This document shows, piece by piece, positions 30,549-39,970 of a stretch of DNA of 64,000 nucleotides. The DNA comes from Leucobacter insecticola (GTDB lineage Bacteria; Actinomycetota; Actinomycetes; Actinomycetales; Microbacteriaceae), in NCBI RefSeq assembly GCF_011382965.1, contig NZ_CP049934.1:2542001-2606000 (forward strand), in the 5' to 3' direction. The notes under the pieces were generated by a model. The model was not told the DNA's origin. It made no database searches and saw only the letters and a program-made list of their open reading frames with translations. Both the position numbers and the translations under genes were made by a program. Position 1 is the first letter of the stretch. Every line of letters starts with the position of its first letter.

Positions 30549-31349
30549 CTATCTCGCCGCGAGCCGCTTCTGATTATTGATACGAACGACCTGCACGATG
30601 ATCACCAGCAGCAGCGCCCCCACGAACACGATCGAGGCGAGCACATTCGCCTGCGCTGGCACCCCCTTCAACGCTGACACGTAGATGAACTTCGGGAACG
30701 TCGTTGCCGTGCCCGAGTTGAAATTCGTGATGATGAAGTCGTCGAAGGACAGCGCGAAACTCAAGAGTGCGGCGCCGATGATTCCGGGCATCAGCATCGG
30801 CAGGGTGATCCGCCAAAATACCTGCCCGGGTCCCGCGTACAGATCCCGGCCCGCTTCTTCGATTGCTGGGTCAAGACTCGCCACGCGAGCCTTGACCGCC
30901 ACCACCACATAGGAGATACAGAACATCGTGTGCGCGAGGATGATCGTGCCGATGCCCTTCTCGACCCCAGCGAGGAGGAACTGCGCAGCGAGACCGGCAC
31001 CGAGCACAACCTCGGGCGTCGCCATCGGCGTGAACAACAGCAGGCTCACCGTGGAGCGGAACTTGAAGCGGTAGCGCACCAGCGCGATCGCGATCATGGT
31101 GCCAAGCACCGTCGCGATCACCGTGGCCACCACACCGATCAAGATGCTATTGCCAAACGCGGTACACACCTGCGGAGCACCGCACGGATTCTGCCAGTTT
31201 CGGAGAGTGAACCCGCGCCACAAAATGTTATTGCGGCCCGCGTCGTTGAACGAGAACACAATGACGTGCACGATCGGCACCAGCAAATAAATGAGTGCGA
31301 CCGCACCCACCACCGGCACAAAGGCTTTGCCAAGACTGAACTTCTTCAC
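30549..31349 (-). CDS. potC: Spermidine/putrescine ABC transporter permease PotC
   Basis: 266 residues, about six membrane helices. The EAA loop reads IEEAGRDLYAGPGQVFWRITLPMLMPG. ATG 31349 overlaps the potB stop by 4 bp. Fourth and last gene of potDABC. The lipoprotein PotD at 33398 delivers substrate to this complex. Confidence 0.9.
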   Translation of the reverse strand: MKKFSLGKAFVPVVGAVALIYLLVPIVHVIVFSFNDAGRNNILWRGFTLRNWQNPCGAPQVCTAFGNSILIGVVATVIATVLGTMIAIALVRYRFKFRSTVSLLLFTPMATPEVVLGAGLAAQFLLAGVEKGIGTIILAHTMFCISYVVVAVKARVASLDPAIEEAGRDLYAGPGQVFWRITLPMLMPGIIGAALLSFALSFDDFIITNFNSGTATTFPKFIYVSALKGVPAQANVLASIVFVGALLLVIIVQVVRINNQKRLAAR

Positions 31350-32206
31350 AGCAGATCCTCCGCCCCGCTCTTGCGCACGTATGTCGCGACGATCACGAGA
31401 ATGATGGCCATCAAGATGATCGAGAGCACCGCCGCCATCGGATAGTTCTGCGTCTGCAGAAAGTTCGACTCGATGACGTTGCCGATCATCGTCGTCGACG
31501 TGCCGCCCAAGAATTCTCGCGAGGCATTCACATAGTCACCAGACATCGGGATGAAGCTGAGCAGCGTACCCGACACGATCCCTGGAATCGACAGCGGCAG
31601 CGTGATCCGCCGAAACGTTGTCACCGGAGACGCATACAAATCAGAACCCGCTTCGAGCAGTCGCAGATCGAGAGCCTGCAGAGACGCAAACATCGGTAGC
31701 ACCATAAACGGAATGAAGTTATAGATGAGGCCGAAAATCACCGAAAAATGCGTACCGATCAGGTCGCTCGGGAGGATCGATTTCCAGGCGAGCGTGCGCA
31801 AAAGGAAGCTAATGAAGAACGGTGCCACCACGAGGATCAGGAGGATCCCCTGCAGCATCGGCTTCGAGCGAACCTTCACGCCGATCAGATAGGCCAGAGG
31901 ATAACTGATTGCGAGTCCAACAATGGTTGCCACGATCGCGTAGACAAAGGATCTCAGCAGCTGCGGCCAATACTCCTGTAACGCGAGCCAGTAGTTCGAG
32001 AATTCGAACGCCCCCACGTACTGACCGATACCACCAGATTCGGCAGGGGCTTGGAGCGAAGTAATCGCGAGCTGGATGAACGGTGCTACGAAAAACAGCA
32101 GCATGTACGCGATGCCCGGGGCGAGCAGGATCAGCACGATCCAGCCGCGTTTCTTGGGGGCTTGATCGACGGTCTTGGTGTCACCCGCGAATGCAGTGAA
32201 TGCCAT
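31346..32206 (-). CDS. potB: Spermidine/putrescine ABC transporter permease PotB
   Basis: 286 residues with about six helices and EAA loop LEAGSDLYASPVTTFRRITLPLSIPG. It forms the membrane channel with PotC. The N-terminus (MAFTAFAGDTKTVDQAPKKRGWIV) is cytoplasmic. Ten bp after the potA stop. Confidence 0.9.
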   Translation of the reverse strand: MAFTAFAGDTKTVDQAPKKRGWIVLILLAPGIAYMLLFFVAPFIQLAITSLQAPAESGGIGQYVGAFEFSNYWLALQEYWPQLLRSFVYAIVATIVGLAISYPLAYLIGVKVRSKPMLQGILLILVVAPFFISFLLRTLAWKSILPSDLIGTHFSVIFGLIYNFIPFMVLPMFASLQALDLRLLEAGSDLYASPVTTFRRITLPLSIPGIVSGTLLSFIPMSGDYVNASREFLGGTSTTMIGNVIESNFLQTQNYPMAAVLSIILMAIILVIVATYVRKSGAEDLL

Positions 32207-32216
32207 GTTTCACCCC

Positions 32217-33395
32217 CTACTCAGCGAGCGCAGTCTGCGTCGCGATCACACGCGTTGAGTACTCGGAGGTGAGGGCCCCGGTATCAAGGCGATCATCTGC
32301 GAGGCCGAAGGTGTGTTCGGTGAGCCAGCTCAGCCACACTTGATCGCCGAGAGAAGCAGCGGGACCGGCCTGCATGTTCTGCGCGAACACCTGAACGTCA
32401 CCGGCACCGGGCACCTCAACGGTGTACTGCGTGCTCACACCAATGAAGGAGACGTCGGTGATCCGGCCGGGCCCGATGACATTGGTGCTCGCATCTGCGA
32501 CCGGGGCCTCCCCCGTAAGGCGCAGTTTTTCTGGTCGCACGCCCACCGTGATGGTGCCACTATCCCGCATACTCCGCGCCCGCGGTAGCGAGATCCTGGT
32601 TCCTTCAAGATCAGTATGCAGAACCTGATCAGTGTCACCCACCACCTTCACTGAGAACAGGTTCGATTGCCCGAGGAAGTTTGCGACAAAGACCGTCTGC
32701 GGTAACTCGTAGAGTTCTTCAGGGGCCCCCATCTGCTCGATCCTCCCCTTGTTCATCACCGCAACCGTGTCGGCCATGGTCATGGCCTCCTCTTGGTCGT
32801 GGGTGACGTGCAAGAAGGTGAGCCCGACCTCCTGCTGAATCTGTTTGAGCTCCTGCTGCATCTGACGGCGCAACTTGAGGTCGAGTGCACCAAGCGGCTC
32901 GTCGAGCAACAACAGCGCCGGCCGGTTAACAATTGCTCGGGCGAGCGCGACACGCTGTTGCTGGCCGCCGGAGAGCTGGGCGGGCTTCCGATCCGCTACG
33001 TGGTCAAGCTCAACAAGACGCAAGGCCTCGTGAGCCTTCGCCACAGGATCGCCCACCCTTCGCCGGCGCAGCCCGAAAGCGACGTTTTCCAGCACCGACA
33101 TGTGCGGAAACAGCGCATACGACTGGAACACGGTGTTCACCGGACGCTTGTGCGGTTTCAGTGCGCTGACGTCCTTTCCACCGATCAGGATCTTGCCCTG
33201 AGTGGGATCCTCCAAGCCAGCAACGAGCCGGAGCGTGGTGGTCTTGCCACAGCCAGATGGCCCGAGTAGCGCAAAGAATGACCCCGCCGGGATCTTCAGA
33301 TCCAGGTTCTCGACTGCCGTAAACCCGGGGAATCGCTTCTGGATCCCAACGAGTTCAAGGTCTGCACCCGAAGATGCGAAACTCACTTCACCCAC
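32217..33395 (-). CDS. potA: Spermidine/putrescine ABC transporter ATPase PotA
   Basis: 392 residues: Walker [10 protein letters not shown] near residue 50, Q-loop [12 protein letters not shown], signature [15 protein letters not shown], Walker [15 protein letters not shown], switch [11 protein letters not shown], and a C-terminal TOBE domain. It starts 2 bp after the potD stop. Stronger match to the family than the island copy at 13276, with which it shares the same organisation. Confidence 0.94.
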   Translation of the reverse strand: MGEVSFASSGADLELVGIQKRFPGFTAVENLDLKIPAGSFFALLGPSGCGKTTTLRLVAGLEDPTQGKILIGGKDVSALKPHKRPVNTVFQSYALFPHMSVLENVAFGLRRRRVGDPVAKAHEALRLVELDHVADRKPAQLSGGQQQRVALARAIVNRPALLLLDEPLGALDLKLRRQMQQELKQIQQEVGLTFLHVTHDQEEAMTMADTVAVMNKGRIEQMGAPEELYELPQTVFVANFLGQSNLFSVKVVGDTDQVLHTDLEGTRISLPRARSMRDSGTITVGVRPEKLRLTGEAPVADASTNVIGPGRITDVSFIGVSTQYTVEVPGAGDVQVFAQNMQAGPAASLGDQVWLSWLTEHTFGLADDRLDTGALTSEYSTRVIATQTALAE

Positions 33396-33397
33396 GT

Positions 33398-34609
33398 TTA
33401 CAGCCCCAATACGTTCTGGAATTCGGTCGAGTACTTCTTGTCTTCCTCGGCGGTGAGCGTGCGGAAGTTATACAGGTGCTCCCAGTCCTTCTCAGTCGGA
33501 AAGATCAGCGGATTATCGGCATTCTCGGGGTTCACCTTCTTCATCGCCTCCTGCGTACCCTTGACCGGCGGAACAAAGGTGACATAGTCTGCGACCTCGG
33601 CCATCACGACGGGGTCGTAGTAGAAGTTGATCATCTCTTCGACCCGCTCCTTCGCCTCCGGGGTGGTGCCGTTCGGCACGGTGAAAGAGTCTGCCGCGAT
33701 CATGCCGCCCGATTCGGGAATCTCCATCGTCCACTTCGGACCGTCCGCCTCTTCGGTGTTCATCATGATGACGTCACCGGTCCAGGCCATCGCCGCGAGG
33801 GTGTCGCCGCGCTGCAGATCCTGCGTGTAGGAGTTTCCCTTAACGTTCTTGATCTGACCGCTGTCGAGCCCTTCCTTCAGCCAGTCAATGGCCTCCGTGA
33901 ATTCTTTGTCGCCCCAATCCCCGGCAGGATCATGGCCGAGCCCCGCGAGGATCATGCCGATGGTGTCACGCATTTCGGTAAGCACGCCCACCTTGCCTTT
34001 GAGTTCAGGCTTCATGAAATCATCGAGAGTCTTGATCCCGCCCGGCACCGCTTCCGTGTTCCACACCCAACCGGAGGCGGGTAGCTGCCACGGGATCGAG
34101 AACTTGCGACCGGGATCCACGTCGAGCGCGTCCCACTGGGGGTCAATCATGTTGGCCGTCACATTGGGAAGATTCGCGTAATCGAACTCCTGCACCTGCT
34201 CAGCCTGGATCAGACGCGCGTTCATCCAGTCTGTGAACGTGATGACGTCGTAGCCGACGTTCTGGCCGAGCTTCAGCTGATCCTTGATCTTGCCGTAGAA
34301 GGTGTTGTTGTCATCGATATCTTCGATGTATTGCACCGGGATCCCGGATTCCTTGGTGAACTTTTCGAGCGACCCGAACGAGGCGGTCCCCTCATCAAAG
34401 TCGAGGTAGTAGGTCCAGTTTCCCCAGATCACACCGTCTTTGCCGCCACCGCCGCTTCCCCCCGGGGCACACGCAGAGAGCGCGAGTGCGCTGGCGCCGG
34501 CAGCGCCGATCCCTGCTCCTCGCAAGAGTTGACGTCGATTAATCTGGGCGCCTCGAAGCATATTGACGATGTTTCGGACGATCGGGTCTTCGGGCAGACG
34601 CTGGGCCAT
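33398..34609 (-). CDS. potD: Spermidine/putrescine binding lipoprotein PotD
   Basis: 403 residues from ATG 34609, with a strong site (GGGAGAG). The N-terminus has a twin-arginine motif (NRRQLLRGAGIG) followed by a lipobox (ALSAC), so it is a Tat-exported lipoprotein. The binding region begins VIWGNWTYYLDFDEG and includes the PotD-like YDVITFTDWMN. The frame stays open upstream to 35302 but that overlaps the divergent Lrp gene. Paralogue of the orphan at 40866 (about half identical over WTYYLD and GNSYTQDLQ segments). Confidence 0.93.
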   Translation of the reverse strand: MAQRLPEDPIVRNIVNMLRGAQINRRQLLRGAGIGAAGASALALSACAPGGSGGGGKDGVIWGNWTYYLDFDEGTASFGSLEKFTKESGIPVQYIEDIDDNNTFYGKIKDQLKLGQNVGYDVITFTDWMNARLIQAEQVQEFDYANLPNVTANMIDPQWDALDVDPGRKFSIPWQLPASGWVWNTEAVPGGIKTLDDFMKPELKGKVGVLTEMRDTIGMILAGLGHDPAGDWGDKEFTEAIDWLKEGLDSGQIKNVKGNSYTQDLQRGDTLAAMAWTGDVIMMNTEEADGPKWTMEIPESGGMIAADSFTVPNGTTPEAKERVEEMINFYYDPVVMAEVADYVTFVPPVKGTQEAMKKVNPENADNPLIFPTEKDWEHLYNFRTLTAEEDKKYSTEFQNVLGL

Positions 34610-34858
34610 GAGAACTCTCCCTTGGGTTTCAATGGAAACCGGCGCAGCACGCGAGCGGCGACTGTGCCGGGTGTTGTCTCGAATATGGCACAGTCTCAGA
34701 AACGATGCAAAACTCTCATGCGAAAAACGGCATTTCGTCACGTAACAGTTATGTTTACCTCCCCATATTGCTGAGATAGCGGCGTAAAACCCCGTATCGC
34801 CCGGGCAAAACTTCGGATTCCTTTGCTTTTTCAGGTTTTCACTGCCAGAATCAGTTGC

Positions 34859-35326
34859 GTGAGCAGCAAGCGAAACACGACGGCGCTCGATTCCACGTCG
34901 AAGGCGATCATCGAGCAACTCCAGCTCGATGGGCGTCGCTCGTACGCGGAAATCGGAAAAGCGGTCGGCCTCAGCGAGGCCGCCGTGCGCCAGCGTGTGC
35001 AGAAGCTCACGGATGCCGGCGTCATGCAGATCGTTGCAGTGACGGATCCCATGCGACTCGGCTTCAGCCGACAAGCCATGCTCGGCATCCGCGTTTCTGG
35101 TGATACCAGGGTCGTCGCGGATCAACTCGCTGAGATGCCGGAGATCAGTTACGTCGTGCTTAGCGCGGGGTCCTTCGACATCATGGTCGAGGTGGTGTGC
35201 GAAGATGACGACGCTCTGATTGAAGTGCTGAATGAAAAGATTCGCGCACTTGGCGGAGTCGCCTCCACGGAGACGTTCGTCTACCTCCAACTCAAAAAAC
35301 AAAAATACGACTGGGGAACAAGATAA
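34859..35326 (+). CDS. Lrp/AsnC-family regulator
   Basis: 155 residues from GTG 34859. N-terminal helix-turn-helix (YAEIGKAVGLSEAAVRQRVQKL) and C-terminal RAM/ACT-like effector domain (IRVSGDTRVVADQLAEMPEIS). It is divergent from potD with a 249-bp gap and 2 bp before the aminotransferase gene, so it most likely controls both the transporter and catabolic gene in response to an amine or amino acid. A short palindrome TAACAGTTA (34743-34751) is in the gap but not convincingly an Lrp box. Confidence 0.9.
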   Translation: MSSKRNTTALDSTSKAIIEQLQLDGRRSYAEIGKAVGLSEAAVRQRVQKLTDAGVMQIVAVTDPMRLGFSRQAMLGIRVSGDTRVVADQLAEMPEISYVVLSAGSFDIMVEVVCEDDDALIEVLNEKIRALGGVASTETFVYLQLKKQKYDWGTR

Positions 35327-35328
35327 CC

Positions 35329-36723
35329 ATGTCCTACGATCCCACCGCAGCTGTCGATACCGCTGCCCTTCAGGCCTCTGCCAAACAGCACATGTGGCCG
35401 CACTTCACAAACCGCAAGGTGCTCAATGACGGGATCCCCGTCATTACCCGCGCCGAGGGCCATCACATCTACGACGCTGCTGGCAAGCAGTACATTGACG
35501 GCCTTGCAGGCCTCTTCGTAGTGAACGCCGGCCACGGCCGCGATCGCATCGTCGAAGCTGCCGCAAAGCAGATGAAGCAGCTCGACTTCATGCCGCTGTG
35601 GTCCTACGCGCACCCTGCAGCGATTGAGCTCTCCGAGCGTCTCTCGAGCTACGCGCCCGGCCAGATGAACAAGGTCTTCTTCACCACCGGTGGTGGCGAG
35701 GCCGTTGAGTCTGCCTTCAAGCTGGCCAAGCACTTCTGGAAGATCCAGGGCAAGCCGATGAAGCACAAGGTCATCTCGCGTTCGGTTGCCTACCACGGCA
35801 CCCCGCAGGGCGCGCTGGCCATCACCGGCATCCCCGACATGAAGAAGTTCTACGAGCCCCTCACCCCGGGCGGCCACCGCGTGCCGAACACGAACTTCTA
35901 CCGCGCAGAAGAGATGGGCGCTCCGTCGAACGACCTCGAGGCGTTTGGCCAGTGGGCTGCAAACCGCATCGAAGAAGCGATCTTGTTCGAGGGCGAAGAC
36001 ACCGTCGCGGCCGTCTTCCTCGAGCCGGTACAGAACTCGGGTGGCTGCTTCCCGCCTCCCCCCGGTTACTTCAAGCGCGTGCGCGAGATCTGCGATAAGT
36101 ACGACGTGCTGCTCGTCTCTGACGAGGTCATCTGCGCCTACGGCCGTGTCGGTGACTTCTTCGCTTCGAAGGCGCTCGGCTACGAGCCCGACATCATCAC
36201 CTCAGCGAAGGGCATCACTTCGGGATACGTTCCCCTGGGCGCCATGATCGTCTCGGACAAGGTGTCGGAGCCCTTCAACTCGGTGGAGAACACCTTCTAC
36301 CACGGCTTCACCTTCGCCGGTCACCCGGCGGCCGCTGCTGCGGCCCTCGCCAACCTCGACATTTTCGAGGAAGAGGATCTCAACGGTCGCGTGCGCGAAA
36401 ACAGCCCGCTGTTCCGCGCCGAGCTCGAGAAGCTGCTCGACATCGACATCGTCGGTGACGTGCGCGGCGAGGGCTACTTCTTTGGCATCGAGCTCGTCAA
36501 GGACAAGGCCACCAAGGAGACCTTCAACGAGGAGGAGTCGGATCGACTGCTCCGCGACTACCTCTCCCCCGCACTGTGGGAGGCCGGCCTCTACTGCCGC
36601 GCCGACGACCGTGGAGACCCCGTCATCCAGCTCGCTCCGCCGCTGACCATTGGTCCGTCGGAGTTCGCTGAGATCGGTGGGATCCTGCGCAGCGTCCTGA
36701 AGGATGCTTCATCAAAGATCTAG
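35329..36723 (+). CDS. Class III aminotransferase, putrescine/amine type
   Basis: 464-residue PLP enzyme. The fold's glycine-rich FFTTGGGEAVESAFKLA, the Asp-containing LLVSDEVICAYGRVG and the PLP Lys in ITSAKGITSGYVPLG are all present. It resembles putrescine- or spermidine-pyruvate transaminases (SpuC-type) and omega-amino acid aminotransferases. Co-transcribed with the Lrp gene and adjacent to potABCD, which supports an amine donor. 2-bp spacing upstream, terminator directly downstream. Confidence 0.88.
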   Translation: MSYDPTAAVDTAALQASAKQHMWPHFTNRKVLNDGIPVITRAEGHHIYDAAGKQYIDGLAGLFVVNAGHGRDRIVEAAAKQMKQLDFMPLWSYAHPAAIELSERLSSYAPGQMNKVFFTTGGGEAVESAFKLAKHFWKIQGKPMKHKVISRSVAYHGTPQGALAITGIPDMKKFYEPLTPGGHRVPNTNFYRAEEMGAPSNDLEAFGQWAANRIEEAILFEGEDTVAAVFLEPVQNSGGCFPPPPGYFKRVREICDKYDVLLVSDEVICAYGRVGDFFASKALGYEPDIITSAKGITSGYVPLGAMIVSDKVSEPFNSVENTFYHGFTFAGHPAAAAAALANLDIFEEEDLNGRVRENSPLFRAELEKLLDIDIVGDVRGEGYFFGIELVKDKATKETFNEEESDRLLRDYLSPALWEAGLYCRADDRGDPVIQLAPPLTIGPSEFAEIGGILRSVLKDASSKI

Positions 36724-36738
36724 TCTGATCTGGTTTGT

Positions 36739-36774
36739 GTGTGGCCCGCTCTGCTTCGGCAGGGCGGGCCACAC
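36739..36774 (+). terminator. Terminator after the aminotransferase
   Basis: GTGTGGCCCGC (36739-36749) and GCGGGCCACAC (36764-36774), an 11-bp stem with an internal CTGC/GCAG pairing, 15 bp after the stop. A short TGCTTT follows. Confidence 0.85.
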
Positions 36775-36809
36775 TGCTTTCCGTCGACCATCCCTCCCTC
36801 CTCTTCACC

Positions 36810-36882
36810 GCCGAGCCTGCGTTTCACCATCGACCCTGCGGTCAGGAACCGCCAGTTCGACGGTGGAGGGCAGGCTCGGTGA
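36810..36882. repeat. 73-bp palindromic repeat, copy 1
   Basis: Starts GCCGAGCCTGC and ends GCAGGCTCGGTGA, so the ends are inverted; the centre GCGGT-cagga-ACCGC is another stem. Copy 2 (38025-38097) has the same length and differs at three positions (A/C, C/A, T/C). It ends 11 bp before the 3' end of the DUF559-like gene. Confidence 0.85.
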
Positions 36883-36893
36883 AGTGTGGTCGA

Positions 36894-37898
36894 CTACGGG
36901 ATGCGGTGTCGCTCGCTGTAAGACATAGGGCTACCGAAAACCCCGAATGAGGCGAAGCGGTTCTCAAACGACTCCTGCGTTGCCACGTGTTTGAGTCCGA
37001 AACGATAGATCGGTTTCTTGGTGGTTCCACGAATCCAGTCCTCGCGCTCCTTCTCGTCTCGAAGAATTTGCTTGGGATCACGTCCCCTCGCCATTTCCTT
37101 GTCAAAATACTTCACTTCCCCATCGGCCTCAGCGAATGCCTTATGATCTGGCAGCTCGAAATCCACGAAGTAGTCATAGCCGTGAGTCCCGGGCACTCGA
37201 TACTGGAGTTCGGTCCGGATCCCGGCCCGCGCGAATCTGAGTCGCCCCACGCTCTCTAAAGCGGATTCCGCACGCCCATCCGCGAACTTCAATACTTTTC
37301 GGGCACGACGCACACCCCTCTCCCCGGGCATCTCATGGAGCTTCTCGAGCAAGCCTTCTCGCCATATTTCCTGAGATGTTTGCGCACTACCTCCAGCAGA
37401 CAGAGCCTCCAGCTTGAGTGCCTCGTCAGCGCACCCCAGCGCCAGCTCGGCACTCGCAAACCGAGCAAGGTCTAGAACTGTTCGTTCCATACTCGTCACC
37501 CGCACCCCAGCGATCTCAATAGTCTCGTCGTCGGATGCAGTTCCCTCGTGTCGCATCACCCTCGGAGTGCTCTTCTGTATGCCACCCTGCGGGTTCGTCA
37601 TGTGTACACGAATACTGGAAAAACGGTACAACGGAAGTCCAAGAAGCGCAGCCGCTGTGAAGTGCGAGAACACCGGCCTCCGCAGTTCACGGTCGCTGTG
37701 AGCGAGAGCCACCGCGATCTGGCGGTCTTCCCCATACAGCTCATTCCAGTGTTCCGCCAGAATGTAACAACCTCTCGCAAGGACAACGACTTGCTGCTGG
37801 CGGCGATGCGAACGCAACACTTTCTGGTCTGTGCTCGAGAGCTCATCCCAGTAACGAATCATTGAGCGTATTTCAGAGATGCGAAGGGCCGGTTCCAT
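36894..37898 (-). CDS. AbiEi-antitoxin-like protein with DUF559-type domain
   Basis: 334 residues. Central segments SHFTAAALLGLPLY and TSMERTVLDLARF are typical of actinobacterial AbiEi-like proteins, and the C-terminal stretch VDFELPDHKAFAEADGEVKYFD looks like a PD-(D/E)xK endonuclease core (Asp, Glu, ExK-type spacing), as in DUF559/Vsr-like proteins. No AbiEii toxin gene is adjacent. Function unknown, possibly defence-related. It is bracketed by two direct copies of a 73-bp repeat, which suggests that the gene moved in as a unit. The N-terminal half lacks an obvious DNA-binding motif. Confidence 0.8.
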   Translation of the reverse strand: MEPALRISEIRSMIRYWDELSSTDQKVLRSHRRQQQVVVLARGCYILAEHWNELYGEDRQIAVALAHSDRELRRPVFSHFTAAALLGLPLYRFSSIRVHMTNPQGGIQKSTPRVMRHEGTASDDETIEIAGVRVTSMERTVLDLARFASAELALGCADEALKLEALSAGGSAQTSQEIWREGLLEKLHEMPGERGVRRARKVLKFADGRAESALESVGRLRFARAGIRTELQYRVPGTHGYDYFVDFELPDHKAFAEADGEVKYFDKEMARGRDPKQILRDEKEREDWIRGTTKKPIYRFGLKHVATQESFENRFASFGVFGSPMSYSERHRIP

Positions 37899-38024
37899 CC
37901 CGGTAGTTTTACAGCCCCCGCCGCTCTTGGGTGCCCGAATCCAAATCTGTGGATGACTTCGGCAGCATTGGCTGAATCAGCTACCTGTGGACGAAGGTTC
38001 TCAACTAATCCCGAACGGGATTTC

Positions 38025-38097
38025 GCCGAGCCTGCGTTTCACCCTCGACCCTGCGGTCAGGAACAGCCAGTTCGACGGCGGAGGGCAGGCTCGGTGA
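38025..38097. repeat. 73-bp palindromic repeat, copy 2
   Basis: Direct repeat of 36810-36882, 70 of 73 bases identical, 127 bp upstream of the start of the DUF559-like gene. Its central stem is broken by one change (GCGGT with ACAGC). The remainder of the 304-bp gap 37899-38202 contains only this and the rpsO terminator. Confidence 0.85.
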
Positions 38098-38150
38098 GCT
38101 TCAATGGAACGTGGCCTCGACGCGCCCAGAAGCCATGCCGCCCAGCAACG

Positions 38151-38186
38151 CAGAAGCGCCCCCACCAAACGATGAGAGCGCTTCTG
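38151..38186 (-). terminator. Terminator after rpsO
   Basis: CAGAAGCGC (38151-38159) and GCGCTTCTG (38178-38186), a 9-bp stem with an 18-nt loop, 16 bp beyond the rpsO stop. No U-tract. Confidence 0.65.
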
Positions 38187-38202
38187 CAGTCGGTCTTAAA
38201 GA

Positions 38203-38472
38203 CTAGCGACGCAGACCAAGACGCTCGATGAGCGAACGGTAACGCGTAATGTCGACATCCTGGAGGTAGCCCAGGAGGCGGCGGCGCTGGCCGACGAGCA
38301 GCAGCAGGCCACGGCGCGAGTGGTGATCGTGCTTGTGGCTCTTCAGGTGCTCGGTCAGATCCTTGATCCGCTGCGTGAGCATCGCAACCTGCACCTCGGG
38401 GGAACCGGTGTCGCCGGGCTTGGTTGCGTACTCATCGATGATCGCTTTCTTGACCTCTGCGGGCAATGCCAT
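38203..38472 (-). CDS. rpsO: 30S ribosomal protein S15
   Basis: 89 residues, full length, from ATG 38472. Binds 16S rRNA in the central domain. Recognised by [23 protein letters not shown] and the basic [24 protein letters not shown] single gene with its own terminator; I see no self-regulating leader fold in the 5' side. Confidence 0.97.
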   Translation of the reverse strand: MALPAEVKKAIIDEYATKPGDTGSPEVQVAMLTQRIKDLTEHLKSHKHDHHSRRGLLLLVGQRRRLLGYLQDVDITRYRSLIERLGLRR

Positions 38473-38705
38473 AGTGGTCCCCTTTCGTTTGCTGCGCGGC
38501 GCCTTCAGCGGGATGCTTCAGCTCTCTTTATCCGCGGCCGTTCAGACGGCAACCTCAATATCTTAGCACCCTTCACGCCGACATCAATTCGAAACACAGT
38601 TGTGACGCCCGGGCCACAAACCGGTGACGGCCCCGAAACAGCCGCGCCAGAAAATCTGTATACGGGCGATGCATTCCGCCCGCACGAGATAAGGGAGTCG
38701 CCACC

Positions 38706-39961
38706 ATGGAAGCCACAGACGTTTGGACCCTCGCGAGCACAGCGCTCGTACTCATCATGACACCGGGGCTCGCGCTCTTCTACGGCGGGCTTGTGCGTGT
38801 CCGCTCGGTCGTCAACATGATGCTCTTCAGCGTCAGCGCCATGGGCGTTGTCGGTGTGCTGTGGATCCTCTTCGGCTACAGCATGAGCTATTTCTCCGAC
38901 GGCGAGAGCGGCTTCGCCGGGAGCCCACTCAAGGACTTCGGGCTCCTCACCACGGATCCCGCAGACTTTATCGGCATCGGCTTCGGCTCCGCTTTTGCCA
39001 TGATCACCACGGCCCTCATTTCTGGTGCGATCGCGGACCGCGTTGGCCTCGGGTCCTGGGTGCTGTTCTCCGGGGTATGGGCATCGCTCGTGTACTTCCC
39101 GGTCGCGGCCTGGGTATGGGGCGGGGGCTGGATCTCGCAGCTCGGCACCTGGCTCGGTACACCCGAGGTGATCGACCTCGCCGGGGGCACCGCGATCCAC
39201 ATCAACGCGGGCGCGGCGGCCCTGGCGCTCGCGATTGTCGCGGGGAAGCGCCGCGGTTTCGGGCCAGGATCGCACAAGCCCCACAGCGTTCCGCTCGTGA
39301 CCATCGGCGCAGCCCTGTTGTGGTTCGGCTGGATCGGCTTCAACGCGGGGCTTGCGACCGAGGTCGGCGAGGCCGGGTTGATCCTGGTCAATACTCTGGG
39401 TGCCCCGCAGCGGGCATCATTGGCTGGCTCGTGTCTGATGTCGCTCGCGGCCGGAAGCCCGGCGTCATCGGAGCGGCATCGGGCGCGATCGCGGGTCTCG
39501 TCGCGATTACCCCGGCGGCCGCGAACCTCTCCCCGCTCTGGGCTTTGCTGCTCGGCCTGATCGCCGGGGCCGCCTGCGCATTCGCAATCGATCTGAAGTA
39601 TCGCCTCGGCTACGACGACTCGCTCGATGTTGTAGGTCTACACCTCGTCGCGGGCGTCATTGGCACCCTCTATCTCGGCTTCTTCGCCTTCGAAGACGGA
39701 CTCTTCGTTGGGGGCAACGGCGGCCTGCTCCTCGTGCAGGCGATCTCGGTCGCGGGCGTGATGCTCTACTCCTTCGTGGTGTCGCTGATCATCGCGCTCG
39801 TTGTGAAGATGCTGACCGGGCTGCGGGTTCCGAGCCGGGTCGAAGAGGCCGGGATCGACACCTTCGCCCACGGCGAAGAGGCCTATGACTACCTGCCGGA
39901 CTCGGGATCGAGCGTCACGGTTGCATCCGAGCCCCGCGAACCGGTGGGCGCGGGGCGATAG
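38706..39961 (+). pseudogene. amtB: Ammonium transporter, frameshifted
   Basis: Eleven-helix channel for ammonium uptake. From ATG 38706 the first 235 residues include ALLWFGWIGFNAG and the pore His of GGTAIHINAGAAALALAI; the second part (AAGIIGWLVSDVARG, with the pore His in DVVGLHLVAGVIG) is in another frame. One more C in CCCC 39403-39406 restores LGAPAAGIIGWLV and a 418-residue protein. Probably an assembly error. The C-terminal tail is acidic and could bind a PII protein, but no glnK gene is nearby. Confidence 0.92.
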
Positions 39962-39970
39962 GGTCGATGC

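Noticed and set aside
34610..35302. Upstream extension of PotD
   Set aside because: It is antisense to the Lrp gene and lacks the Tat signal at its start.
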